Part shown: in pieces, positions 14,121 to 27,443 of the stretch | Numbering within the stretch: the stretch's first letter is position 1 | How the letters are laid out: each line of letters begins with the position of its first letter | Source: Ricinus communis | Lineage: Eukaryota > Streptophyta > Magnoliopsida > Malpighiales > Euphorbiaceae | DNA: 64,000 nt | Assembly: GCF_019578655.1 (NCBI RefSeq) | Contig: NC_063261.1 | Span: 17,350,216 to 17,414,215 of the forward strand | Direction of reading: 5' to 3' | Program-made: the position numbers and the translations under genes | The notes under the pieces: generated by a model | Seen by the model: only the letters and a program-made list of their open reading frames with translations | Told to the model about the DNA's origin: nothing | Database searches by the model: none

Positions 14121-14449
14121 GGAGAATGACATATATGTACGAGTGTTTTATATTTTGGTATTAGATGATTGATATATACTTTATCATTTAAAATTAATGA
14201 ATATATGTTAATTATCTATCGGTTTTGTGTATAGGTAGAGAAATATACCAAGTCTAGACAAAAAATTTCCATGTGTCAGTTATCTAATATTGAAGTATAA
14301 ATTTTTTTGCTCAGACTTAATATATGGTCTCCACTTATACACTAAATTAATATATGATTGACATATATTAATTAATTTTAAATAATAAAATATATCTCAA
14401 TTATCAAATACTAAAATATAAAAAAATAATGCACATGCGTCATTCTCAT
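14121..14449. repeat. Inverted repeat (foldback element), arms about 115 bp
   Basis: The arm 14121-14235 (GGAGAATGACATATATGTAC, TATTTTGGTATTAGATGATTG, AATTAATGAATATATGTTAA) matches the reverse complement of 14332-14449 (GAGAATGACGCATGTGCATT, TATTTTAGTATTTGATAATTG, AATTAATTAATATATGTCAA). The loop is about 95 bp. A third, weaker partial copy of the same motif lies at 14025-14085 (TACATTAAACTAATAAATAATTG). MITE-like and non-coding. Confidence 0.7.
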
Positions 14450-16974
14450 ATTAGTTGTGTTGTATACACCGTATATAAGTAAGAATTTTATAAAAATCTA
14501 ACCATAAAATCTCTTGCTTCTTGAATTATAATTTGGCTTGTTTCTTTTGTCGTTTCAGAACATTCGTTGTCGTAATCTTGGCCAAAATTTTAATTTCTTT
14601 GGTAGGTTATTGAAATAACCCCACCTTCAGCTACCCACGATACAAATGATTGTACACATTCATGCATGCAAAATTGCAACAAATAAATCACATCCCTTTC
14701 TGAGTTAAGTGGTCCAAATTCATTGATAGAAATAACACATGAACTTCCCTCTGGTTCCACTTGATGTGCTGTCTCTCTTTCCTCTTCCGAAACTGAGGGA
14801 TTCAGTGTAATAAAGATCTTATGAATTTTGTAGTATTATTCATGTTCTGAAAATATTAACCCTATGTTTAAGATGGTATAGGCCTAAGACTTTTACCAGG
14901 TCCGGCTCCTATTTAAAAATTTATAATTTCTTTAAATACGTTGGAATTATCGAGCGATTTCAAAAAAATAATTTTTTTAAATTCATCAAGTAAAATAATT
15001 TGATTTTTCAAATTTAGACTCCAACAAATCTAAAATAAAAATTATGTGTTTGAATCTGAAATTTAAGCGAATAGGGCATATACCCAAATCTATAAACATG
15101 TCTAAATGAAAAAGGAAAACATTGTAATTGGCCATTTGAGCCTATTTACTTTAATTATATGTAATGGAGAGATGTTCCTTAACCATTCGCCCTTTGGTAG
15201 AATCACTTTGCCACTCATCTATTATGCAAGGAATCAATTCTTGAAGCTTAATTAGAAGCCTTTTATTCTTTCTTTTTAATCTTTTGAAATAATTTAAGAA
15301 GAACAGACCGTGCATAAGTTTATAGGTCTCAATTATAGCCTAACATGTACGTGAGCTACGACAAACCAATAATGGTATCTAAAGCTTTATCTTAAGGTTG
15401 ACCTTTCTCCACCATACTATAAATAAAGTACATGCGATTCAATGACATTGTGAGACCAATAATTTATAAGGCTTTCGGTATTTATCTATTTATTTGAATT
15501 AAATTAAATTAAGAAATTTAATTTATAACCCATTATCTAAGAGAGCATAAATATAAAATTGCATAAGCTCAAAATCGATTAATTTTCTATTTAATAATAT
15601 AAATCAACCCGAATTCAAATTTATGGACAATCTTTCTATTAAAATTATCGCTATTAAATTAAATTAAAAATTGATAGATAACAAAAATTATTTTAAAATA
15701 GCCAATTATAAGAGATATAAGTAAGTAGTTATGGTCAATATTTCAAAATATGTTCTAGCTGTTTAATTCTTTTCAAAAAATGATATTTTTCATAAATAGG
15801 GCAACATTATATTAAGCATTTGCTACTAAATTAGTGATTTATTGACTAAGGGTTGAAATTACAATGATTTTGATAATTTATATAAAAAAAAGGGGTGTGG
15901 TTAAAAGAAAAATCTTGTAACATTTAGCTAATAAAAATTTATATTGAAATAATTGGATTCGACTAATTTAGAGTTTCTTTTTATAAAACTATATGAACCT
16001 TATCAAATTGTTTTTGATTATTCAATTGGAACATAATTAACTTCAAATAAACTAAAAACATGAATGATATTTTGTTCATGTTTTTATCTTATCTTATATA
16101 TATAAATATTTAACTGTTTATTTTGTAATATATGGACAATATGTACATATATATCTTTGGAGGAGAAGAGATTTGGATTATAACTTTAGGGGACACGGGC
16201 ATGGCTAATGAGATGGAATCTCGTGCAGATGCGTACACGGTGGGCCATGATTAAGATCTTCTCAGCCATTAACACGTGTAAAAGTGAAAAAGTTATAAAC
16301 ATCCACCAGAGAATAATAATGGCAGTGCCCAAAATCAGCCAATTTTGACCCTCATTTTGTCACCTTGTTTTCAACAACTTTCATGTGCAAACATTACTTT
16401 TCCTACTCCTTTTCCTACCCTTTTCTTTTTATCTGCTTTTGTTGATCTAATGAAGTTTGGATCTAAATATTAAAATAGAGCTTTTAAGTCTATTTTTTAA
16501 ATTTAAAATATTTAGAAAATCACTTTTAATGATTTTCTTAAGTTGTATATATAATGTGTTTACATACTATTGTATATACTCATTTTTATAAAGGCTCAAA
16601 ATTCAAAAGTTACACTCATTAGCATAGGTGTAAGAATATTTTTAAATTCAAGTGAAGTTTTAAATTGAATTTTCTTTTACTGAAAAAAAAAATCAAAAGG
16701 TTTATTATGAAGATTTTTAATTTAGGAATTTATGGGTCGATTATAACATGAGATCATCAACTATTAAAAAAGATTGCAATAGAAATTATGCAATTTAATA
16801 GCAATGTACTCTAATTCTATAAATAAAATTATACAATTTTATAACAATTCAGTTAATACAAATAAATATAATTTTTATTGGTCTATTAAATGAGCTCCAC
16901 AATAAATTGTTTTAAAGATGAGTAAAAAATAATATTTTGTGATTTTACTAGTTGAGAGTTGTCAATATATTGAT
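14450..16974. other. Intergenic DNA, no gene seen
   Basis: AT-rich. A short richer island at about 16180-16420 contains ACACGTGT and a GTACACGG tract, but no open frame follows it. Confidence 0.4.
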
Positions 16975-17375
16975 ATTCTTCGGGCAAAAAGGATATATGG
17001 TTAATAATTATAATAGAAAAATATATTTATTATTAAAAATATTTATATGTAAGGATTAAACCATTTTTACTATGATCAACCATCATTATTATATTACATG
17101 TGTTTGATGATATGAGTTTAAAACTTAATAATTTTTAGTTTTATTGTTGGACCGTCAGATCATGGTTTAAGAAATCATTAATCTGATAAAATCAGTTTAA
17201 CAGTAAAATAAAATTTTAAATCTATATCATGAAATGTGAATAATATCATAATGACGACTTATCAAAGTAAAAATAACTAAATTCTTACGAATTATAGTTT
17301 TTTAATAATAAGATATTTAATCTTTATAACAATTTCTAATTATATAGCTTTTTTATTTTATAAAAAATCAAAGAC
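16975..17375. repeat. Foldback element, family F copy 2
   Basis: Shares GGATATATGGTTAATAATTA on the left, ATGATCAACCATCATTATTA and TGTGTTTGATGATATGAGTT in the middle, and TTAACAGTAAAATAAAATTT on the right with the other family F copies. Its two halves are inverted relative to each other. Non-coding. Confidence 0.65.
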
Positions 17376-20300
17376 TAAAAAATTATTACATAGTAAAATA
17401 ACACAGGACGTTTTTATATTTATCACATTATTTTATCGATTACTAATGAGAATAATTATAAATTTGCTCTAATGGGAATGATCAAATGAAAGGCTTCCTT
17501 GTTCTCTGCATTCCCAATAAAAGAAGATAAACTACAACACTATTGATAATTTATGTTTTCTAAAATTCAAAAAAATAAAAATAAAAAATCGAGGAAATGA
17601 AAAAAGTCACGTGCGGAAACTAGTAAGGGGAGAGAGTCGGCATCCGTACCCAAAGATAAGTGGTGTGTTTGGGAATTTTGCAAAGCACAAAATGATGGAG
17701 AAAAGGCTGTTTTTGGAGAATTTCAATAAGGTGTGAAGTGGTTGTTTGTTGGGACGGCCGGAACTCTTTTGCCTCTTGTTTCAAGAATGGCAGGCAGGAC
17801 CATCTCTTTTACCCAAAACCCAATCCCCACCACCGCCATCTCCCTTTTTATTCTTTTAGCCCTATTCTATACTTTGCCGAGCTTAACCCTTACTTCTTAC
17901 GAGTCTTGATCCTTTTTTTCAACTATTTTATCTCCATTCCATTACTAGCTGTTTTTTTCTTTCAAATAGAGAAATTACTCATTTACCACTTTTATATATT
18001 TAATAAAATATTAATTTTTATTTTATTCTTATATTATAATAGAAATAATAAATTCTATAATATCTATAAAAAATATTTTTAATCAAAATTTATTATTATT
18101 TTATAATTAAATTTACATGAACTACTAAGAATTGACAGTTAACATAGAAAATATAAAGTAAATATTAATTAAAAAATTTTAAATAAAAAGAATTTCTAAG
18201 TATTTATTATTTTTATATATCCAGTAAAATATTATATTTTTCCTTTCTATTTTATCTTTATCTAATATTAGTTTTCTGAAATTCTATAAAATCTAGAGAA
18301 AAATATAATAAATTTTAAAAATATCTATAAAATGGTAATTTGGTTATATTAAGTTATTTCTTACTATAATTAAGTATATTAATACTTTTTAACCTAAGTG
18401 AAATATTAAAAAATATAAATTAGTATATAATGGAGAAAGTAATAAGTAATAAGTATCTTATTTCCATTCTTAGGCAATATTCTTTTAAGGGGAAAAACAA
18501 GGACTTCATTCTTACATGAGATTCTAATTGATATAAAAATGTAGCCATGTTACTCTCACTGTTTCAAACTAATTAACAATTTTTAGTATTTTATTTATAT
18601 TAAAATTATTTAATATATTTAATTATACTAAATTATTTTACTATAAATATTCTTAAAAGTTGTAAAACTCTTTTATACATTTATAAAATTAATTACAGAT
18701 AAAATTAACACAATGATAAAATATAATTTTTTTTATAATATATTAAGTATATAAAAATGATAAATATCCAAACCGGATACACGTGAACAAGTAGAGTATA
18801 CTAGGGCACTTGAGAGAACTATTATTTTAAAAAGAAAAAATTAAAATAATGCAACAATAAATTTCTAGCGAATCGGATTTAAAACACGCTTATTCAATCA
18901 ATCTAATTCATTCAAAAATTAACTTTAAAGTGTTGCGTTCTCAAAGGGAAAAATACTTCTATTTATAATTTCAATAACAATTTTTGTAACAACTCACGAT
19001 ATTTACCACTATATTTCGAGATGCTCTTCCAATAAATTATCTATTGTTATCACTTTTATTAATATGTGAAACCTAAATGATTTTTTTTAAAAATAAAATA
19101 TTGAAAACTATATTTTAAAAATCTAGACTTATTAATTTTTAAAAATGTTTATAAAAAAATTATGATTTATTAGAAGGAAATTTTAAACTATTAATTTCAA
19201 TAACAATTCAAAACAATTGAAAATTATTTATTAGTTTCCTTTCGTGATTAACATTAAAATTGGAGAAATATTTTAATATTTTTCATTTTTAAGTTTAAAA
19301 ACTCCTTTAGAGAAAAAGCCATTTATTTATACTTTTAATAGCAGATGTAATTTTAAAACTAAAGAAACTAATAATATTAATTTTAACTAATATTTGAAAC
19401 AATCAATAATAATAATAATAATAATGTACTTATTTATAAATTAAATTATAAATTTTATATTTTTAAAAATATTTTCTGATCAGGAAAAAAACTTATTTAA
19501 CTTACTGAAATAAAAAATAATAATTATGAAACAATAAAAATAATTAATTTGCCACATTATTATTTTATTTTAAAATTTTAAAATAATTAAAAATATAAAA
19601 TTTGATATTTAATTTATAATTACACCTAATAACAATAACTCGAAACAGCCATCAAATGATACTGGCTTAAATTATCATTAAACTCTCGTGTAAGGTCCTT
19701 CCATTTACGCGTGTGTAAAAGAGTTCACTGCAATTTACAATTGCTGCTAAAAAAGAAAAACTCAATTGCTCGCTCTCGTACGGGCGTACCATTCAAAAGT
19801 CGTAAAATAATTTAAAAAAATTACTTATACAGTAATAATGACACTATTTATTTCTCTACTGACTCTTTCAGAGGATAGGCAAGCGTAGCTACCTGCAGCA
19901 TCGGGAAGGTGGCTCCAGCGGGCCCCACTAGAAAATTAAAAAGAAAAACAATTACTAGTAATCACCATTTTTCTTTTCTTTCTGTGGTGCTGTCCCTACA
20001 GACTCGGCATCATGCGCGGACTTATAAAAATGAAAACAAATCCGTAAAGCACCCGATCACTACCTACGAATTCCGTGTGCCTATATATAATATAGTCCTG
20101 AACAGCTGACGTCATCACGCCCTCCCCTATCTATTTATCTACTCCCCTCTTGTGGGGCCCCACTTTCTCACCCATGCCAATCTTCTCATGGACTCCAACT
20201 ATACTGTCATTTTCAATTTAATTTCTTACTGTTTTTATGAAATAAAAAATTATTAAGGAAAATAATGGTATTTTCATTTAGATTAAATTGGAAAGAAGGA

Positions 20301-23040
20301 AAAAAAAAAGAAAAGAGATAAGATAAAAATAAAACTTGATTCTTTAATTATATTGGTATTAAGAAGACAAATTAAATCGTTAATATGAAAATAATTAAAT
20401 TGATTTTTTTTGAGAGAGATGTAAAATTAGTATAAAAATAAACATAAAAGATTGGTTAAAAATATTAAAATATATTAAAAGCTTAAAATTTTTCGGTAAT
20501 TAGGGCATAAAGATTTATCCGTTTATCGGCCAAATCTACTTCTGTGTCATATCAAGACAAAACAAATCAATCAGGCGTCCTGTGATGGTCCCCAAGTTAA
20601 TGGATTCAATGGATCATGATGATCGATAGAGGAGGTAGTATGAATTGGTGCTTTCGGATTAACGGCCACGATCGGTTTCGAAAAGGTAATTACTGGGACC
20701 CACTTAATGCTGTTGCTTTCTCTTTATTTGTTTCCTAAAAATTGAAAAGTTTTCATTGTTAAGCATTTCCACTTTCTTTTGCTTATCTTTTTCTTGGTTT
20801 AATTTATTATTTTGTTTACTTTTTGTTTGAAATAGGAGAAAAATTTTTAAAAATAAAAAAATAAGAGGAAATAACTATTATCTTTTATATTTTAGAAGAA
20901 AAACAAAATAAAAAGTAGAAAATAAAGAATAGATGCTCTTTTATATTTTTCATTTATCAAAATAGAAAAAAAGGAAAGTAATGAAAAAATATAAAAATTT
21001 ATATTTTATCTCCTTTCCTTCCTAAGAAAATTTACAAACATGGGATTGGAGAGTTTCATGATTATACCTTATAATAGCACTTTGATCAGTAAGATTTTAA
21101 AATAGATTACTGATAATGCAATCTGTTAGTCACAAAAATTACTTATTGTCTCCAAACATGATTATTTATTTTTAAGTATTAATTAAGTGAATTAAATTGT
21201 GCACTAAAAATCCCAAAATTGAGGTGGTAAGTGAACATCATTAAGATCAGGTATGGATTAGATTCCCCTAAACAAACAATATTTTGTAGTGGTTGACACT
21301 TTTTCTTAACAAGCTTTCCTATATATTCAGCTCTAAAGCTCACACCACGAATTTTATAAAATGTTGATAAATATTCATGTGGTTACAGCTATTTTTCTGG
21401 GTTATTATCATTATTAAATTTCATAAAATTATTTTATTTATTTTTTTGGAGTTCTAGCAAATAAATTTCTTTTCCTAATTAAATAAAAATTTATTAATTT
21501 TGTAGGAGAATGATTTCTGTAATGAAAATGAAAAGTTATTTTCTGAATTTTTTTATAAAGGTGTAGAAATAAAAATAATTAATTAAATGGGAGTAATTTC
21601 TGCTTATAATTGATTAATACATTAAATGCTGACATTCGCCTTTGATTAGTATTGGTGGCATCCGGCAATGCGGGTCACCAGAGGGTTATCAATTTTTTAT
21701 TTTCACTTTATTATTTTATGTAATTCTAATATTAAGTATGAAAATTGACACAAATCTTCAATATTTTACCAGCTACTTCATTGATAAAATAATAATAATA
21801 ATAGTATATCTTAGAAATATACTGATAAATAAAATTTATAACAAACAATTTCGAGAAGCAAATGATCTCCTGTACACAAATGGAGCCTCCACAATTGTGA
21901 GATTTAAAGCATCTCAATCTTTAAATTTTTGATAAATATTTAAATGTAAAAAGAATAAAATGATTTACTTAAATCTAATAATTTTTTTATATTTTATTTG
22001 TATCAGAATATTAGAAATTTTAATACTAATTTTTTCAAACAATAAAAATAATATTAATATAATATCAAATCAATGAAACATACAAATATATATAATAGAT
22101 TTACTAAAATTCAAATAAAAAGTAAATCTAACTTTACACTAAGTAAAAAGCATCGGTATCGTTTAGTTTTTATAATACAATATTTAATATAATATATAAT
22201 TTCTACATTTTCTTCGATTGCTCCCTCCTACTATTTTGTATTTTCTTTCCTTTCACAGCAGAACAAAAAAAAATTTTTACATTAGTAAATTAATAAATTT
22301 TAAAATATTAAAAAATTAAGACAATTAAAAATATCTAATCTAATATTTATTTTTCTAAAATATAAATAAATATTTAAATACTAATAATTTATGAAATTTT
22401 ATTTATATTTAATTTAATTGTGATATAATAATAATTGATCTTACAACATAAAAATAAAAATTAATAAATATATAAATAAATAAAAAATATCTATATATCA
22501 GTATGGTAATTACGGTTGGTATACTTTAATTTTAAATAGTTAATTAAATTTAAATAAGATATCAAAATAAATTTTTTTATTAATCTATTAATTAATCTAT
22601 TAATTATATTTAGATAAATCAAAATAGAAATATAATTAATATACTAATTTTGAGGCTGTAATTTATTTATTTATTTGAAAAAAGACATTATTAGATAATG
22701 TATTGATTATACACCATTTTTATGACTGGCTTGTAATATTATTAGTCCAACTAATTCAAATAAATATAAAAATTATATTTTATATATAGTTTTTAAAATA
22801 TATTTTCAGACCTTATATATATATATATATATATGTAAGATTTGAAATATTTTTTCTTTAAAAATGATTCATTTTCAGTATAAATTGCAAAAATCAGTCT
22901 TTCATCATTCAAATTATTAACTATTATTTTAAATATTAAATATCTACATTAATTATATCTGACTTACAAATTCATCTATTATTTATATGACTTATAACTA
23001 TCAATATCTAAATAAAAAATATTAATGTCAGTAATAAATT
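17376..23040. other. Gene-free interval with two less AT-rich islands
   Basis: Most of it is very AT-rich with no coding signal. Two islands stand out. At 17600-17900 there is a CACGTG and a pyrimidine-rich tract, with a frame (17738-18082) that does not start at ATG. At about 19650-20200 there is a TATATATAATATA box near 20081 and a TGACGTCA palindrome at 20107-20114. Neither island leads into a recognisable reading frame. A (TA)n tract is at 22813-22834. Confidence 0.45.
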
Positions 23041-23517
23041 TTATGTCAGTAAAAAAAAATATTTTTAATTACGAAGAAAATAATAAGACGGATGAAAAAG
23101 GGGGAATATTATTATTTTAGAAAGAAATAAGAGGGAGTTCAAAATGCATAACACATCACAGGCCCAGAGCCACCCGCAGTCTGCTGACTCGATCAACTTC
23201 TGTTATTTTTTCCATGCAAAAAAATAAACACACTTGAAAGTCACCATCATTAATACACTCTAAAAACCCCTCTCTTACTCGCAATAGACCACCACGTCAT
23301 CAAGAACCTTACAGCCTGGCAAAGACTCCTCGTTACACTTGTTACCCAATCACTACCTTCCACCTGCCATTTCCTGACATTGACACACTTCCCCCTACCA
23401 CCAGCTGTCATCCTTTACTCTTCTCTCCATATAAATACTTCCATCCCCTCCTCGCCCATTCCCCACAAACCTTCTTCGACATTCTAAGCCATCTATCCAT
23501 TCCATTTGCCATCACTC
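23041..23517 (+). promoter_or_regulatory. Promoter and 5' leader of the EXORDIUM-like gene
   Basis: This is the upstream region of the intronless gene that starts at 23518. A clear TATA box, ATATAAATA, lies at 23429-23437, about 81 bp before the start codon. That fits a leader of roughly 50 bp in a C-rich, pyrimidine-rich context. CCACGTCATC near 23290 is a possible bZIP-type site. No experimental start is known. Confidence 0.6.
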
Positions 23518-24420
23518 ATGGCTTCTATTTACCATTCTGCCACTCTCTGTGTCTTCTTGTTTTGCTGCTGCTGCTTTTCTATTAATCTATCGCACTCGGC
23601 TTTAGTTCAAGAACAGCCACTGGTTCTGAAATACCATAACGGAGTTCTTTTAAAAGGAAACGTCACCGTTAATCTCATTTGGTACGGTCGTTTTACACCA
23701 ACCCAACGCTCAATAATCACCGATCTCATAACCTCGTTGAGCTCCAGTAAATCTCCGTTACCTTCCGCGTCATCCTGGTGGAAAACAACTGAGAAGTACC
23801 GTGGAGGTTCATGCAGTCTCAAAGTAGGTCATCAAATCCTTCACGAGCAATACACTTTAGGGAAAACCTTGAAGACTTATCATCTACTCGCTTTAGCTTC
23901 AAAAGTTAATTTTGCCATGAACTCGATCAACGTTGTTTTGACGTCAGACGACGTCGTTGTCGACGGTTTTTGCATGAGTAGGTGCGGTACTCACGGGTCT
24001 TCTCGCGGGTCGGTGAAAGGTACTTATATTTGGGTCGGTAACTCCGTAACTCAGTGTCCGGGTCAATGTGCTTGGCCTTTCCATCAACCTATTTATGGCC
24101 CACAGACTCCGCCGTTAGCTGCACCTAACGGAGACGTTGGAATCGACGGTATGATTATAAATTTATCTACTCTGTTAGCTAACACCGTTACAAATCCGTT
24201 CAACAGCGGGTATTTTCAAGGTCCTGCTACTGCCCCACTCGAGGCGGTTTCAGCCTGCACTGGGAAATTCGGGTCGGGTTCTTACCCAGGATATCCAGGT
24301 CGGGTTCTGGTGTACAAGGTGACGGGGGCAAGTTATAATGCGCATGGTGTTAATGGAAGGAAGTATTTATTACCGGCTATGTGGGATCCACAAACAAGTG
24401 CTTGTAAAACGTTGGTGTGA
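23518..24420 (+). CDS. EXORDIUM-like (phosphate-induced protein 1 family) secreted protein
   Basis: Single-exon gene encoding 300 aa. The start is the ATG at 23518 (MASIYHSATL); the frame extends four codons further up, but only to a TTG. Residues 1 to about 30 form a signal peptide with a hydrophobic, Cys-rich core (VFLFCCCCF), so the product should be secreted to the cell wall. The mature part shows EXORDIUM-family marks: LVLKYHNGVLL near the N-terminus, VNLIWYGRF, SSWWKTTEKY, CAWPFHQPIYGPQTPPLAAP, GDVGIDGMI and, near the C-terminus, NGVNGRKYLLPAMWDP. The length is normal for the family (about 300-340 aa) and it has no breaks. In Arabidopsis, EXORDIUM proteins are linked to brassinosteroid-promoted growth and carbon status; the biochemical activity is unknown. 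Which family member it corresponds to cannot be told from this sequence alone. Confidence 0.95.
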   Translation: MASIYHSATLCVFLFCCCCFSINLSHSALVQEQPLVLKYHNGVLLKGNVTVNLIWYGRFTPTQRSIITDLITSLSSSKSPLPSASSWWKTTEKYRGGSCSLKVGHQILHEQYTLGKTLKTYHLLALASKVNFAMNSINVVLTSDDVVVDGFCMSRCGTHGSSRGSVKGTYIWVGNSVTQCPGQCAWPFHQPIYGPQTPPLAAPNGDVGIDGMIINLSTLLANTVTNPFNSGYFQGPATAPLEAVSACTGKFGSGSYPGYPGRVLVYKVTGASYNAHGVNGRKYLLPAMWDPQTSACKTLV

Positions 24421-26368
24421 TTATGACACGTGGCGTGGGGAATGTTAAAGATGGAGACGTGGTAAAAATCTGTGTATTGTGATGTAGATATATCTATATA
24501 AGAGGGGGCGGGTACTGGGAAATGGGAAGGGATAGCTTTCTTTTTTTTGGATTTTTATTTTTGTACGTTATGCTTTGATGCGGTTGTCGTTTTGCTTGAT
24601 GTATAAATTTGAAAGAAAAAAAGTGAAGGAAATGGGTTAAATTATATAATAATAAAGAATTTAGTATAAATAAAGTGAGATTGTCTTTTTTTTTTTTTTT
24701 TTAAAGAAGAAAATTATAATTATTATTAGGGGTTAAGTGGGGGTGCTGGGGGCTGGGAGACCATAATGTGGCTGCTTTAGTGGGGAATGATAAGGTGTAT
24801 TTTGATTAGTGAAGATTGGGGACCATTGAGTTTCAGAGTTGAGACTCAGAAGAAGTAATGATGGAATGAAGATAAGATTGAAGCACATTTCTTTTCTTTG
24901 GATTTTAATAATATTGGGAAATGTTAAAAAGAAAAGGTTCTTGTTTGATTGTATTTGTAGGTCAGCTTGTGAATCTTGCTGTAGAAGCAAAGATATAACA
25001 AATTATGCATATCAGCACATTCTTTATGTGCAATGAAATCTTTTTTTTTTTTTTATGTTTCTTGTTTTTGCTTTTTCAACGCATATTACAAAGTTCAAGG
25101 CTCAAAGGGCAAAGTTCCTGAGCGCAAACCAAATCCAGAGAAACAAGCATTCATGAACAAGACAAGACAACTGGGTACAGAAATTTGAAAATGAAACAAA
25201 GGAAAAAATGAAAGAATATTGGATAAAACTATAAACAGAAAGGAATCATAAAAGATTAAGCATATGTTAATGGACATGCAGCAAGATATACTATGGTTGT
25301 TCTGATCAATGGAACACAACAATCTCACCATCACTTGACACTTTTACACCGACCCAGTAATGCAGTTGTCCTATGAGCTAATAGCAAATAGATGAAATTT
25401 ACTAATGTTTTGAGTTCGAGTCTTATTCTCTAGATTTACTAAAATTTTGAATTCGGATCTTTATAAAACCACTTCCCATGTATACCTTATCGACCAATCT
25501 TTATAACAAAGCCATGATCCGCTCAAGGAATGATTCTAATTTTTTGAAATCTTAAGCTGGATGTGCAGCATTCCTAATGATTTGCAGAAACTACTTCATC
25601 TGGATGTATTCAATCCCTGACAGGTAATGATATTTAGAGTATCATCCTGACCCCAAAAAAGAAAGAAAAAAGGATCAAAATGATCATAAGATCGTTACTT
25701 GTAGAAACATGACTTCCTACTTTCTGTCAATATATGGTTTGTGAAAGCATACATAAAAGGGAAAACACATGGACAAAAGGACTCGTTCACAAGGATGTTT
25801 TTATTTTTCTAATAAGAATTCACAATGAATTAGACAATAAAACGTATGCGTTGGACTGGATATTAAAAAAGAGAGAAAGAAAAAGACAATGAAAAGTTAA
25901 CAAATGACATAATAAAATGCAGTCATATGTCTGAATTGTAACGTAAATGAAACTCAGCTTTTGTGACTTCAATTTCTTTCTAAACGTAAAAACAAACAAA
26001 AGCAAGTTGAAGATGAATAAATTAAGAGATTGGTGCAGTGAGTCATACCCAAAATTGTCTTAGCTAAATGATTACAACTAAAGCCATTAATATGCAATAC
26101 AGTTGCAACCCAGTCACATAAAGTCATAAAAACCTCATCATCTTCTGTGTAGACTTGATATATTAATTAACCTTTCCATTTCCATTTCTCTTTGTTTTAT
26201 TGTCCTATACAAGGAAAAATGAACTTTTGGATCACACTCACCACATCTATAATACATTATTTGAAGGAGTATGTATATGTATTTGTAATTTCTTCAATTT
26301 CTAAAAGTTTTTCATACTGATAATAATATTGATTATCTTTTATATTGGTTATTGGATTCTAAATATAT

Positions 26369-26415
<47 letters not shown>

Positions 26416-27443
26416 TGATCATTTGTAATTGGTTTAACATTATTTTTATTAAGAAAAAAGTCCATTCTGTAAGAGAAGAGAATGAAAATATTTCACGATT
26501 TCAGAATAATTTTTACTAATTGAACACTAATAACAACCAGACACTAACATCAAGAATCACTCATTATGTACTAATAATAATTTTTAGAATAAAATTATTT
26601 ATTTTTAACAAAATTGATGGAAGTTTGATTTATAAGTTATATTTTATAAATCTCATTCCAACTCAGGTAAGCCCAAGCTAGTCAAAGCTGGACTGGACTT
26701 GATTCCTAAATTGACAAATTCTCATGGATTCAATAGTAAGGAGAAGCTATTCTAGGAAAAAGAAAAAAAATAAAAAGGTAAGTTGTTCAGGAAGAAGAAA
26801 GATATGCTCAGGATTTGACCAAAAGATTTAAAATTCTAATCACCAGGAAACCCTTGCCTTTGAACATTTTCTATATATCAGAGCACCAATTTGCCCAGTA
26901 TTTGCACAAAGCATCATGAACTTAGCCTTAGATTTGCCCAAATTTTGTGCATTGGCGGACAAAAAAATAAAAGGAGGGTTAGGAGTCTCTCTAGCTTCTA
27001 ATACAAAAAAGCTGCTGTCTACCTGTAGACTGACACGCGGCCAACACAACCACAACTTCAAGTTTCCTTGCACCTGAGGCCAGCAACAGAATCCTCTGTA
27101 GAGGGTGAAGGTGCCCAGATAAGGTAAATAATGCTATTGCAACCAAAAAAAGCAGTGAAGGAAACTTCCACATAATCTTTTTTTTTTTCCAAGCAATCAA
27201 GGAATACAACCATCCATAGAAATTCAAGCAAGTAAATTGCGTGCAGACAGTTTAAGACTTTTTAAGTTGCAATTTCTATCAAAAACTAGTTATACCACAT
27301 TTTTCACACATTCTACCAGATGAATAGAAAGCAGCAAAACTCTGGCATTGTGCACTGAGCTACCCAATACATCATGATCCATGAAAATGAAACCAAAACT
27401 AAAATATTTTGTTGGATGTGTCTATCTTCAAGCAAAATAGCCT
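24421..27443. other. Intergenic region between the convergent EXORDIUM-like and poly(A)-binding genes
   Basis: It begins with the 3' UTR of the EXORDIUM-like gene (to about 24.65 kb) and ends with the presumed 3' UTR of the poly(A)-binding gene (to the left of 27443). The middle holds a poly-T tract near 24686-24702 and a (TA)n microsatellite at about 26377-26411. No supported coding sequence; the listed frames are short and lack domains. Confidence 0.5.
26377..26411. repeat. (TA)n microsatellite
   Basis: Uninterrupted TA dinucleotides over about 35 bp. Confidence 0.9.

Noticed and set aside
17738..18082. A 114-codon plus-strand frame
   Set aside because: It starts at GTG, and its second half is a run of Phe, Ile, Tyr and Asn from AT-rich DNA. 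No domain.
23607..23822. A minus-strand frame within the EXORDIUM-like gene
   Set aside because: Antisense shadow of a clearly coding plus-strand gene.
25380..25500. GAGTTCGAGTCTTATTC resembling a tRNA T-arm
   Set aside because: No acceptor stem, D-arm or anticodon arm can be laid around it. No convincing tRNA was found in the window.
26840..27227. Two overlapping minus frames downstream of the poly(A)-binding gene
   Set aside because: They lie beyond its stop codon, overlap each other in different frames and show no domain; more likely 3' UTR or intergenic.
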